Assembly (NCBI GenBank): GCA_041488295.1
Contig: JBGPOZ010000021.1
Location: forward strand, 1 to 34,091
Direction of reading: 5' to 3'
Source of the DNA: URHD0088 sp041488295
GTDB taxonomy: Bacteria > Pseudomonadota > Alphaproteobacteria > ATCC43930 > CGMCC-115725
Length of the DNA stretch: 34,091 nt
In this document: piece after piece, positions 27,294 through 34,091 of the stretch
Layout of the letters: the number at the start of each line of letters is the position of its first letter
Position numbering within the stretch: the stretch's first letter is position 1
Position numbers and translations under genes: made by a program
Notes under the pieces: generated by a model
Seen by the model: the letters and a program-made list of their open reading frames with translations, nothing else
Told to the model about the DNA's origin: nothing
Database searches by the model: none

Positions 27294-28178
27294 ATGCAAA
27301 TTGAGACCCTCTATCAACGAACATTGAGTGCGATTTCGATTGCCGTTCTGGCGGTCATTGCGTCTGCGGCGCAGGCGGCGCCGCCCAAGACATTGGAGTC
27401 AGGCGTGCTCAATGTCGGTCTCAACGGTGACATGCCGATGACCAGCGTCAAGGACGGCAAGCTGATCGGGACGGATGGAGAGATCATGAGTCTCATCGCC
27501 GAGCGGCTTGGGCTCAAGGTCAAGCCGAACATGATGGATTGGGCGGCCGAAATCCAATCGACGAAGCAGGGCAAGCTCGATGTCATGCATGGCGCGATGG
27601 GTTGGCTGCAGCCGCGCACCGAGATCATGAACCTGACTGATCCGATCTACTACTTCGGTACCGGCCTCGCGCAGAAGAAGAGCCACAACTGGAGCACCTT
27701 CGCGGACCTGAAGGGGCACAGCGTCGGCACGGTCACCGGATTTACGCTGGTGCCTGAGCTGAAGACCGTCGAGGGCATCGGCGAGGTCAAGCTCTACGAT
27801 ACCTCGGACGGCGCCATGCAGGATCTTCTCGCCGGCCGCGTCGACATGGTGATCCTTGACCCGCCGCTGATCGCCTATGCCGCGGTCCAGCATCCGGAAT
27901 GGGATTTCCATCAGGTCGAGCTGAAGCCCGACCCGAAATATCCCGTCATGTCGACGAAGTACAACGTCGTCTTCGGCGTCAACAAGGACGAGAAGGATTT
28001 GTTCGAGGCGATCAACAAGGAGATCGGGAAGATCTGGGCGGATTGCACGAACGTGAAGGTCATGGCGAATTACGGCATGTCCGACCCCTCGTGGTTTGCG
28101 CCGCCCGAAAAAAATCCGCGCGTCGGCGTCGACCGGCCTGCCGACTGGAAGTCGCCGACGGCGGCGCATTGCAAGTAA
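27294..28178 (+). CDS. Amino acid ABC transporter, periplasmic substrate-binding protein
   Basis: A 294-residue family 3 solute-binding protein. The N-terminus is a signal peptide (AISIAVLAVIASAAQA, cleavage after AQA), followed by a typical pattern: VLNVGLNGDMP, DGEIMSLIAERLGLKVK, MGWLQPRTEIMNLTDPIYY, GRVDMVILDPPLIAY. ATG 27294 is chosen because GGAGGAG lies 6 bases upstream. It captures a polar amino acid or related compound for the two permeases and ATPase that follow. A 13-bp perfect inverted repeat lies between this gene and the ATPase gene. Confidence 0.92.
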   Translation: MQIETLYQRTLSAISIAVLAVIASAAQAAPPKTLESGVLNVGLNGDMPMTSVKDGKLIGTDGEIMSLIAERLGLKVKPNMMDWAAEIQSTKQGKLDVMHGAMGWLQPRTEIMNLTDPIYYFGTGLAQKKSHNWSTFADLKGHSVGTVTGFTLVPELKTVEGIGEVKLYDTSDGAMQDLLAGRVDMVILDPPLIAYAAVQHPEWDFHQVELKPDPKYPVMSTKYNVVFGVNKDEKDLFEAINKEIGKIWADCTNVKVMANYGMSDPSWFAPPEKNPRVGVDRPADWKSPTAAHCK

Positions 28179-28226
28179 GCCGCCGGCGCAATCAACTCGG
28201 GGGAACCGATCGCCGAGGCGCGAGCG

Positions 28227-28271
28227 GACGGGATCATCGTAAGTATCGGCAAACATTGCGATGATCCCGTC
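28227..28271 (+). promoter_or_regulatory. Strong hairpin between binding-protein and ATPase genes
   Basis: GACGGGATCATCG (28227-28239) and CGATGATCCCGTC (28259-28271) are perfect 13-base reverse complements. Two A-T pairs and a G-U wobble extend the stem inwards. No T-run follows. Intercistronic hairpins after binding-protein genes often protect the 5' mRNA so that the binding protein is made in excess; such a role is inferred here. Confidence 0.75.
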
Positions 28272-28304
28272 TCCGAGCCTCCGACACGCCGCCTGCGACA
28301 TGCC

Positions 28305-29072
28305 ATGGAAGATCTTCTGAAGATCGTCGACCTGCACAAGCGCTTCGGCGATGCCGAGGTGCTGTCGGGGATCAACCTCGATGTCCCCAAGGGCCAGAAG
28401 GTCTCGATCATCGGACCGAGCGGCTCCGGCAAGACGACGCTCTTGCGCTGCATCAACTACCTCGAGAAGCCAAACTCCGGTCACATCTACATCAATGGCA
28501 AGCTGATCGGCGAAAAGCAGTCGAACGGCCGCTACGTTCATCTCAACGACCGAGAGCTGGCGAAGGAACGCGCCGAGATCGGCGTCGTCTTCCAGCGCTT
28601 CAACTTGTTCCCGCATTTGACGGCGCTCGAAAACGTCGGCATCGCGCTGCGCCGCGTGCTTGGATTGCCGAAGAAAGAAGCCGACGAGCGGGCGCGGAGC
28701 ATGCTCGAGAAGGTCGGGCTTGCGCATAAGGCGGAGGCCTATCCCGAGCGCCTCTCCGGCGGGCAGCAGCAGCGCGTCGCCATCGCCCGGGCACTAGCGA
28801 TGCAGCCCAAGCTGATGCTGTTCGACGAGGCAACCTCCGCCCTCGATCCGGAACTGGTGGGAGAGGTGCTGCGGGTCATTCGCCAGCTCGCCGAAGAAGG
28901 GCGGACGATGATCATCGTCACGCACGAGATCCAGTTTGCCGCCGAGGTGTCCGACCGCATCGTCTTCATGGATGGCGGCCGCATCGTCGAAGAGGGACCG
29001 CCGCACGAGATCCTGGCCAATGCGACGCAGCCACGGACACGCGCCTTTCTAAGCCAGATGCGCGAGCGCTGA
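28305..29072 (+). CDS. Amino acid ABC transporter, ATP-binding protein
   Basis: A 255-residue importer ATPase of the GlnQ/HisP type. Walker A GPSGSGKTT, Q-loop VFQRFNLFPHL, signature LSGGQQQR, Walker B LMLFDEATSALDPE and H-loop IVTHEI are intact. It powers the two adjacent permeases. The ATG at 28305 has no clear ribosome binding site, and 126 bp with a strong hairpin separate it from the binding-protein gene. Confidence 0.94.
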   Translation: MEDLLKIVDLHKRFGDAEVLSGINLDVPKGQKVSIIGPSGSGKTTLLRCINYLEKPNSGHIYINGKLIGEKQSNGRYVHLNDRELAKERAEIGVVFQRFNLFPHLTALENVGIALRRVLGLPKKEADERARSMLEKVGLAHKAEAYPERLSGGQQQRVAIARALAMQPKLMLFDEATSALDPELVGEVLRVIRQLAEEGRTMIIVTHEIQFAAEVSDRIVFMDGGRIVEEGPPHEILANATQPRTRAFLSQMRER

Positions 29073-29106
29073 TGCGGGCGGCGCGGCGGAGTCGGCGGGG
29101 CGGCGC

Positions 29107-29775
29107 ATGAGCCATTTCTGGGAGATCATGGCGGAGCGCGGCCCGCATTTCCTCGCCGTGCTTCTCGGCGGCGCGGCGATGACGGTCAAGGTCACGATCG
29201 GTGCCCTCGCCATCGCGCTGACGCTCGGACTCGTGATCGCTCTGCTGTGCATCTCACGGTTCCGGCTCTTTCGCACGGTCGGGACGATCTACGTCGAGCT
29301 CACCCGCGGGACACCCGCCCTGGCTCAGCTCTTCATCATTTATTTCGGGCTACCCGATGTCGGCATCGAGGTGTCGCCGATCGCCGCAGCCCTCATCGGC
29401 CTCGGGATGAACGGCGCCGCCTATGTCGCGGAAATCTACCGTGCCGGCATCCAGGCGATCCATCGCGGCCAGATGGAGGCGGCACTCTCGATCGGCATGA
29501 CTCCAACCGGTGCCTTGCGCTACATCGTTCTGCCGCAGGCGCTTCGCATGATGCTGCCGCCGCTCGGCAACTACGCCATCACGCTCTTGAAGGATACCTC
29601 GCTCGTCTCGATCGTCGCGGCGCCGGAGATCATGTTCTTCGCGCGCAACCTCGTCACCGAGACCTTTCTCAGCATGCACATCTATCTCATCGTTGCGGCG
29701 ATCTATCTGTGCATGAGCATCCCGATGTCGCGCGCGGTCGCGCATCTCGAGAAGGCCAGGCATGCTTGGCGATAG
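29107..29775 (+). CDS. Amino acid ABC transporter permease (His/Glu/Gln type)
   Basis: A 222-residue inner-membrane permease with about five hydrophobic helices. Carries the HisM/GlnP-type sequence VELTRGTPALAQLFIIYFG, the EAA loop MEAALSIGMTPTGALRYIVLPQALR, and LLKDTSLVSIVAAPEIM. It pairs with the next permease to form the channel of a polar amino acid importer. The ribosome binding site is weak (CGGCGGGGCGGCGC before the ATG). Confidence 0.94.
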   Translation: MSHFWEIMAERGPHFLAVLLGGAAMTVKVTIGALAIALTLGLVIALLCISRFRLFRTVGTIYVELTRGTPALAQLFIIYFGLPDVGIEVSPIAAALIGLGMNGAAYVAEIYRAGIQAIHRGQMEAALSIGMTPTGALRYIVLPQALRMMLPPLGNYAITLLKDTSLVSIVAAPEIMFFARNLVTETFLSMHIYLIVAAIYLCMSIPMSRAVAHLEKARHAWR

Positions 29776-29817
29776 CGGCGAGCGGGCAGAGTGCGGGGCC
29801 GGGCACGGAGCCGTTCG

Positions 29818-30495
29818 GTGAACGCCTTCCTTGCCACCTATGCGCGGCATATCGGAAGCTGGCTGCCCGAGATGCTGCAGGCATGCATCGGCACGCTGAA
29901 GCTCACGGGAGCATCATTCCTGGTTGCCGTCGCCTTCGGTCTTGCGATCGCGCTGATGCGCACGTCACGATCGCGGCCGGTGCGCGGCGCCGCAATTCTC
30001 TACATCGAGGCGCTCCGCGGCACACCGGCGCTCGTCGTGCTGTTCCTCGTCTATTTCGGACTCGGCAAGCTCGAAATCTCGTGGCTGACCTTCTCTTCGT
30101 TCACGGCCGCCGCGCTTGGCCTCGGTTTGGTCGGCGGCGCTCTGCTCGGCGAAATCTTCCGATCGGGCATCGAGGCGTTGCACCAGGGACAGATGGAGGC
30201 GGCGCTTTCGGTCGGCATGACGCCGGTGACCGCAATGATGTACATCATCTTGCCGCAGGCGCTCCGTATCGTCCTTCCACCGGTCGCCAATTATGCGATC
30301 GGCCTCCTTAAGGACACGTCCATCTGCTCGATCATTGCCGCGCCGGAGCTGATGCTGCGCGCCAAGGATCTGGCGTCGTCGAGCTTTCTGCCGATGCATC
30401 TGTTCGTATTGGCGGCTCTACTCTATTTCGTCATGAGCTATCCGTTGTCGCTCGTGGTGCGTTACATGGAGGCACGACTGGGGCACGGGCGCTGA
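29818..30495 (+). CDS. Amino acid ABC transporter permease, second subunit
   Basis: A 225-residue permease paralogous to the preceding gene. It has IEALRGTPALVVLFLVYFG, the EAA loop MEAALSVGMTPVTAMMYIILPQALR, and LLKDTSICSIIAAPELM. GTG 29818 is preferred because CGGAG lies 7 bases upstream; a GTG at 29791 would add 9 residues (RGRARSRS-type) with no comparable site. Two non-identical permeases are normal for this importer class. Confidence 0.92.
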   Translation: MNAFLATYARHIGSWLPEMLQACIGTLKLTGASFLVAVAFGLAIALMRTSRSRPVRGAAILYIEALRGTPALVVLFLVYFGLGKLEISWLTFSSFTAAALGLGLVGGALLGEIFRSGIEALHQGQMEAALSVGMTPVTAMMYIILPQALRIVLPPVANYAIGLLKDTSICSIIAAPELMLRAKDLASSSFLPMHLFVLAALLYFVMSYPLSLVVRYMEARLGHGR

Positions 30496-30524
30496 AGGCT
30501 GCTCCCGGGTGAGGAGGCGTCTCA

Positions 30525-31685
30525 ATGAAGATCACCATGCTCGAAGCCTTTCCGGTGCGCGTCGGCTATCGCCATATCGAGCAAAGTTCGCTGATCGCCC
30601 GCAGCGGCGTCACGGACGTTATCATCAAGCTGACCGCCGATAATGGCCTCGTCGGCTGGGGCGAAACGACACGGGCTGCTGATGCCGCCGGGATCCACAG
30701 CGCGGTGAGGGCGATGGCGCCTCTCGTCGTCGGCCGGGATCCCTGGGATAAGGACGCGATCCAGCGCGATGTCTTCGTTTCGGGGCTGTGGAGCCTTCAG
30801 CCGATGACCGGCAACTTCGCATATGCCGGAATCGACATGGCGATGTGGGATCTGTGCGGCAAGGAATGCGGTCAGCCACTCTATCGGCTGTTCGGCGGGG
30901 CGGTGCGCGACACGGTCGACTATTTCTACTACATGCATTGGGGCGCGGATGCCGAGATCGAGGCGCAGGCGCTCGATGGCGTCGCCCGTGGCTATAGCGT
31001 CTTCTATATCAAGGTCGGCATCGACGCGGCGCGCGAAAGCGCGATGCTGGCCGTGCTCCGCGACGCGATCGGACCAGAGCGCAAGATTCGTATCGACGCC
31101 AATCAGGCGTGGTCCGTCCCCGAGGCCGTACGGATTCTCACCGAATGTCACCGCCGTTTCGATCTCGATTTCGTCGAGGCGCCCGTCTCGATCGATCCCG
31201 TCGACACCATGCTCGAGGTCAAGCGGCGGGTAGCGGTGCCGCTATGCGCCAATGAAGGTCTCTGGCGCGAGGCGGACGCCCTTCGGGTCATCAAGAGCCG
31301 ATGTGCCGACTATCTGTGCTTCAGTCCTTACTGGGTCGGCTCGGCAAGCCGATTTCATACGCTGGTTCAGCTCGCGGCGATGGAGGGCCTGCTCGTCTGC
31401 AAGCACACCCATGGCGAGCTGGGCCTCGCAGCAGCTGCGGGGCAGCACATGATGCTGAACGCGGCCAACGCCGCCACCGGCAATCAGCAGACGGCGCAAC
31501 TCATGGCAGGCGATATTCTGAAGGAGGCGCTGCCGATCGCCGATGGGCCGAGCTGGGGGCGCATAGAGGGACCGGGCCTCGGCGTCGATGTCGAGATGGA
31601 AAAGCTCATGCACTACCATGAGGACTATCTGCATCATGGCGAATTCCCCGCCTACGGAGCGAAATTCTCGACGTCGAGTGCGTGA
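30525..31685 (+). CDS. Enolase-superfamily enzyme (mandelate racemase/muconate lactonizing type)
   Basis: 386 residues with the capping domain and a TIM barrel. Lys163 (FYIKVGID), Asp191 (DANQAW), Glu218 (FVEAPV), Glu244 (CANEG) and a C-terminal KHTHGELG (His294, His296) mark the active site. The usual first Lys of the KxK motif is Tyr and the usual third metal ligand before Glu244 is Asn243. A Lys at the normal beta-6 position is not seen. Thus it abstracts a proton alpha to a carboxylate, probably as a racemase/epimerase or dehydratase on an amino or hydroxy acid. GGAGG precedes the ATG; it is last in the transporter operon. Substrate unknown. Confidence 0.85.
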   Translation: MKITMLEAFPVRVGYRHIEQSSLIARSGVTDVIIKLTADNGLVGWGETTRAADAAGIHSAVRAMAPLVVGRDPWDKDAIQRDVFVSGLWSLQPMTGNFAYAGIDMAMWDLCGKECGQPLYRLFGGAVRDTVDYFYYMHWGADAEIEAQALDGVARGYSVFYIKVGIDAARESAMLAVLRDAIGPERKIRIDANQAWSVPEAVRILTECHRRFDLDFVEAPVSIDPVDTMLEVKRRVAVPLCANEGLWREADALRVIKSRCADYLCFSPYWVGSASRFHTLVQLAAMEGLLVCKHTHGELGLAAAAGQHMMLNAANAATGNQQTAQLMAGDILKEALPIADGPSWGRIEGPGLGVDVEMEKLMHYHEDYLHHGEFPAYGAKFSTSSA

Positions 31686-31763
31686 AACACGGACCGGGCC
31701 GCACTCGGAAGCGGTCGATCGACTTCGCACAATATGGTCTTGCGGCTGGCCGGCGTCGGGCGA

Positions 31764-32705
31764 TCACCCCTGCAGCGGCGACCAATTGCGGTACCAACTC
31801 TTGAACAGTTTCAGTTGGGTTGTCGCATAGTGCTTCTGACTTTTCGTCAGTGCGTCGGAGGGATGTATTTGCAGCTCGTATTCCGGGTTGCCCTCGAGGA
31901 CCATGAGATACTTGTAGTAGAGGACGAGATCGACTCCCTCGTCGAACGAGGACAGGACGTAGAGTGCCTGGTCCAGCTCCTCGGCCTGGTGGCGCGCGCG
32001 AGCATCGCCGCTCGCTGCCTTCTGGCACAGCGAGACGAGATGCAGCACCTCCTTCGGCAGCACGTTGCCGATGCCCGTTATGGCGCCGACGGCGCCGCAG
32101 TTGACGTAGCCGTGGAACACCTGGGTGTCGACGCCGACCAGCAGCATCACTGAAGCATCCTCACCCGCAATGTGCTCAGCCGCGTAGCGAAGTGGGGCGG
32201 CGCCCCCGAACTCTTTGAACCCGACGAGGTGGGGGTGACGCTTGCGCAGCTCGAAGAAAAGGTCGGCGCGGGTCTCGAAGCCGTAGTAAGGGCTGTTGTA
32301 GATGACCGAGGGCAGATCGACGCCCGCCTCCAGCACCTCGTGGAAATGCGCCCGCTGGGCCGCGGCGGAAGAGCCGCGTGAGAGAACGCGAGGGATCAAC
32401 ATCAGACCCTTCGCACCCGCTTTCTTAGCGTGAGCGGCAAGGTCGGCGGCGCGCCTCGGGTTCTGCGCTCCCGTTCCGACAACCACCGGCAGTCCGGCCT
32501 TTACCAGGTGCTCGACACCCTCCATCCGCTGCTCGTCGGTTAGGAGCGGCCATTCTCCCATCGAGCCGCAGTAGATGACCGCCGACATACCAGTCGCGAT
32601 CAGCTCGCGCCCCTTCCGCACGAGCGCCCCGAAGTCCGGCTGTCGATCGCGCGTGCACGGCGTCATGAGGGCGGGCATCACACCCTTGAATACATCGGCT
32701 GACAT
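31764..32705 (-). CDS. DapA-superfamily Schiff-base lyase/deaminase (not DHDPS proper)
   Basis: 313 residues, a TIM barrel of the DapA/N-acetylneuraminate lyase superfamily. Schiff-base Lys164 (GFKEFGG) and Tyr136 (VIYNSPY) are present. The DHDPS Thr pair (GTTGE) is Ser48-Met49 (GSMGE), and the substrate Arg after the YN.P motif is replaced, so lysine synthesis is unlikely. C-terminal sequences ANEG-like loops are absent, but SSFDEGVDLVLYYKYLM and DALTKSQ resemble the 1-pyrroline-4-hydroxy-2-carboxylate deaminase group as far as recalled. Start at 32705 has GGAG 7 bases upstream; the longer frame to 32897 is intergenic in character. Divergent from the CocE-like gene. Confidence 0.8.
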   Translation of the reverse strand: MSADVFKGVMPALMTPCTRDRQPDFGALVRKGRELIATGMSAVIYCGSMGEWPLLTDEQRMEGVEHLVKAGLPVVVGTGAQNPRRAADLAAHAKKAGAKGLMLIPRVLSRGSSAAAQRAHFHEVLEAGVDLPSVIYNSPYYGFETRADLFFELRKRHPHLVGFKEFGGAAPLRYAAEHIAGEDASVMLLVGVDTQVFHGYVNCGAVGAITGIGNVLPKEVLHLVSLCQKAASGDARARHQAEELDQALYVLSSFDEGVDLVLYYKYLMVLEGNPEYELQIHPSDALTKSQKHYATTQLKLFKSWYRNWSPLQG

Positions 32706-32918
32706 ACTGGTCTCCGTGCTTGAGATCGCAACGCGCCTGACGACGCCCCTGCTTCTTCCGACGAGCGCTATTGTGCCAAGTTGACCGCCGCCTGTCTTGT
32801 CCGATCCAACACCGATCGTCCGGGCATCGGTACAAGGCGAATGAATCGTGGTAATGCCGACGGTACCTGTGCCCGGTCGCCGCCGCGGGCTTCGCAATCG
32901 TGCTCAATTGGAGTTGCT

Positions 32919-34091
32919 GTGATTGTCACGACCTTTCCAAAAACCGTGCGGGTGATCGAGCATACGTTGATGCCGTTGAAAGACGGTACGGCGCTGGCGG
33001 CCCGCATCTGGCTGCCGGATGATGCCGAACAGAACCCAGTTCCCGCGATCCTCGAGTATCTCCCATATCGAAAGCGGGATGGGACTTATGAACGAGACGC
33101 GCTGACCCACCCCTATCTGGCCGGCCACGGCTACGCTTGCGTTCGCGTCGACATCAGAGGTAGCGGCGAATCGGGTGGCTTGCTGTTCGACGAGTACGCA
33201 AAGCAAGAGCAGGACGATGGCTTGGAGGTGATCGCCTGGTTGGCGGCGCAACCCTGGTGCAGTGGCGCGGTCGGGATGATGGGTATCTCATGGGGCGGGT
33301 TCAACGGCCTTCAGATTGCGGCGCGGCGCCCTCCGGCACTCAAAGCAATCGTGACGATCTGTTCGACCGACGATCGCTATGCCGATGACGCCCACTATAT
33401 GGGCGGCACTCTTCTTACGGCTGGACTCGAGTGGGCCGCGTTCTTCTTCGGCTCAATGTGCCTTCCCCCCGACCCAATACTCGTCGGCGACGGGTGGCGG
33501 GCGATGTGGTTGGAGCGCCTACAGAACACACCGCTGTTCTTCGAGCTTTGGCTGCGGCACCAACGACGGGATGCGTATTGGAAGCACGGATCGGTGTGCG
33601 AGAATTACGCGGCGATCCAATGCCCGGTGTATGCCGTCGGTGGCTGGACCGATGCCTATAAGAATGCAATTCCACGCCTGCTCGAGCGACTGACGGTGCC
33701 TCGCAAGGGCCTCATCGGGCCATGGGCCCATGCCTATCCACATTTTGCGCTTCCCGGCCCGCAGATCGGGTTCCTGCAGGAGATGCTGCGCTGGTGGGAT
33801 CATTGGCTGAAGGGCGTCGACACCGGCGTGATGGACGAACCCATGCTGCGCGCTTGGATGATGGACAGCGTGAGCCCTGCACCCCATCACGAAGTGTTGC
33901 CGGGCCCGTGGATCGCCGAATCAGCTTGGCCGTCACCGGGAATAACGCCAAAGCGGTTGTTCCTGACCGATGAGGGGCTGCGAGATGCCGCAGCAACGCT
34001 GACGACTCGCGCGGTATGCTCGCCGCAGACGGTTGGCAAATGCGCCGGAAACTGGGTTCCATTCGGTCGTGGACACGATCAGGCGGGCGAC
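32919..34091 (+). CDS. CocE/NonD-type hydrolase (X-Pro dipeptidyl-peptidase family), C-terminus cut
   Basis: 391 residues are present, running off the window. It is an alpha/beta hydrolase of the CocE/S15 family: PVPAILEYLPYRKRDG, VRVDIRGSGESGG, nucleophile Ser124 (MGISWGGFNG), Asp245 (VGGWTDAY) and His271 (GPWAHAYPH). Most members are about 550-670 residues with a C-terminal jelly-roll, whose beginning is visible. It may cleave an ester or an amide, including N-terminal Pro dipeptides, supplying the transported or catabolised compound. The GTG start has GGAG 5 bases upstream. Confidence 0.88.
   Translation, partial: MIVTTFPKTVRVIEHTLMPLKDGTALAARIWLPDDAEQNPVPAILEYLPYRKRDGTYERDALTHPYLAGHGYACVRVDIRGSGESGGLLFDEYAKQEQDDGLEVIAWLAAQPWCSGAVGMMGISWGGFNGLQIAARRPPALKAIVTICSTDDRYADDAHYMGGTLLTAGLEWAAFFFGSMCLPPDPILVGDGWRAMWLERLQNTPLFFELWLRHQRRDAYWKHGSVCENYAAIQCPVYAVGGWTDAYKNAIPRLLERLTVPRKGLIGPWAHAYPHFALPGPQIGFLQEMLRWWDHWLKGVDTGVMDEPMLRAWMMDSVSPAPHHEVLPGPWIAESAWPSPGITPKRLFLTDEGLRDAAATLTTRAVCSPQTVGKCAGNWVPFGRGHDQAGD

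Overview
The window is about 34 kb of GC-rich chromosome, most likely from an alphaproteobacterium (Rhizobiales or Rhodospirillales type). This rests on gene content, not on any search: a COQ9 family protein, split-alpha transhydrogenase genes (pntAA/pntAB/pntB), two YdcH/DUF465 mini-proteins, a SAM-cyclase-ATPase-TPR protein, and several families of short intergenic inverted repeats. No tRNA, rRNA, CRISPR array, transposase or phage gene was recognised. Both ends cut through genes.

Left part (1-10.6 kb): a truncated propionyl-CoA synthetase-like gene diverges from a second acyl-CoA synthetase. Next come a 1108-residue signalling protein (SAM, class III cyclase, AAA ATPase, TPR), a phosphofructokinase flanked by two DUF465 genes that each have a good promoter, a diguanylate cyclase, and the overlapping purE-purK pair with its own promoter.

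Middle (10.6-24 kb): a giant repetitive coiled-coil protein with one C-terminal membrane segment and an SH3b domain is the most unusual gene here. It is followed by COQ9 and peptide deformylase (minus strand), rpsU with a terminator-like hairpin in its leader, a 1-Cys peroxiredoxin with a very AT-rich promoter, the pntAA-pntAB-pntB operon (membrane transhydrogenase), an ECF sigma/anti-sigma pair, and an MsbA-like ABC exporter.

Right part (24-34 kb): an amino-acid or imino-acid uptake and catabolism locus. It holds two different FAD amine oxidoreductases (one DadA-like), a RidA imine deaminase, a four-gene polar amino acid ABC transporter, an enolase-superfamily enzyme, a DapA-superfamily lyase/deaminase lacking the DHDPS residues, and a truncated CocE-type hydrolase. 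A plausible reading is import of a D-amino acid, a hydroxyproline-like compound or a small peptide derivative, oxidation to an imine, clearance by RidA, and further conversion by the racemase/dehydratase and aldolase-type enzymes. The substrate cannot be read from the sequence.
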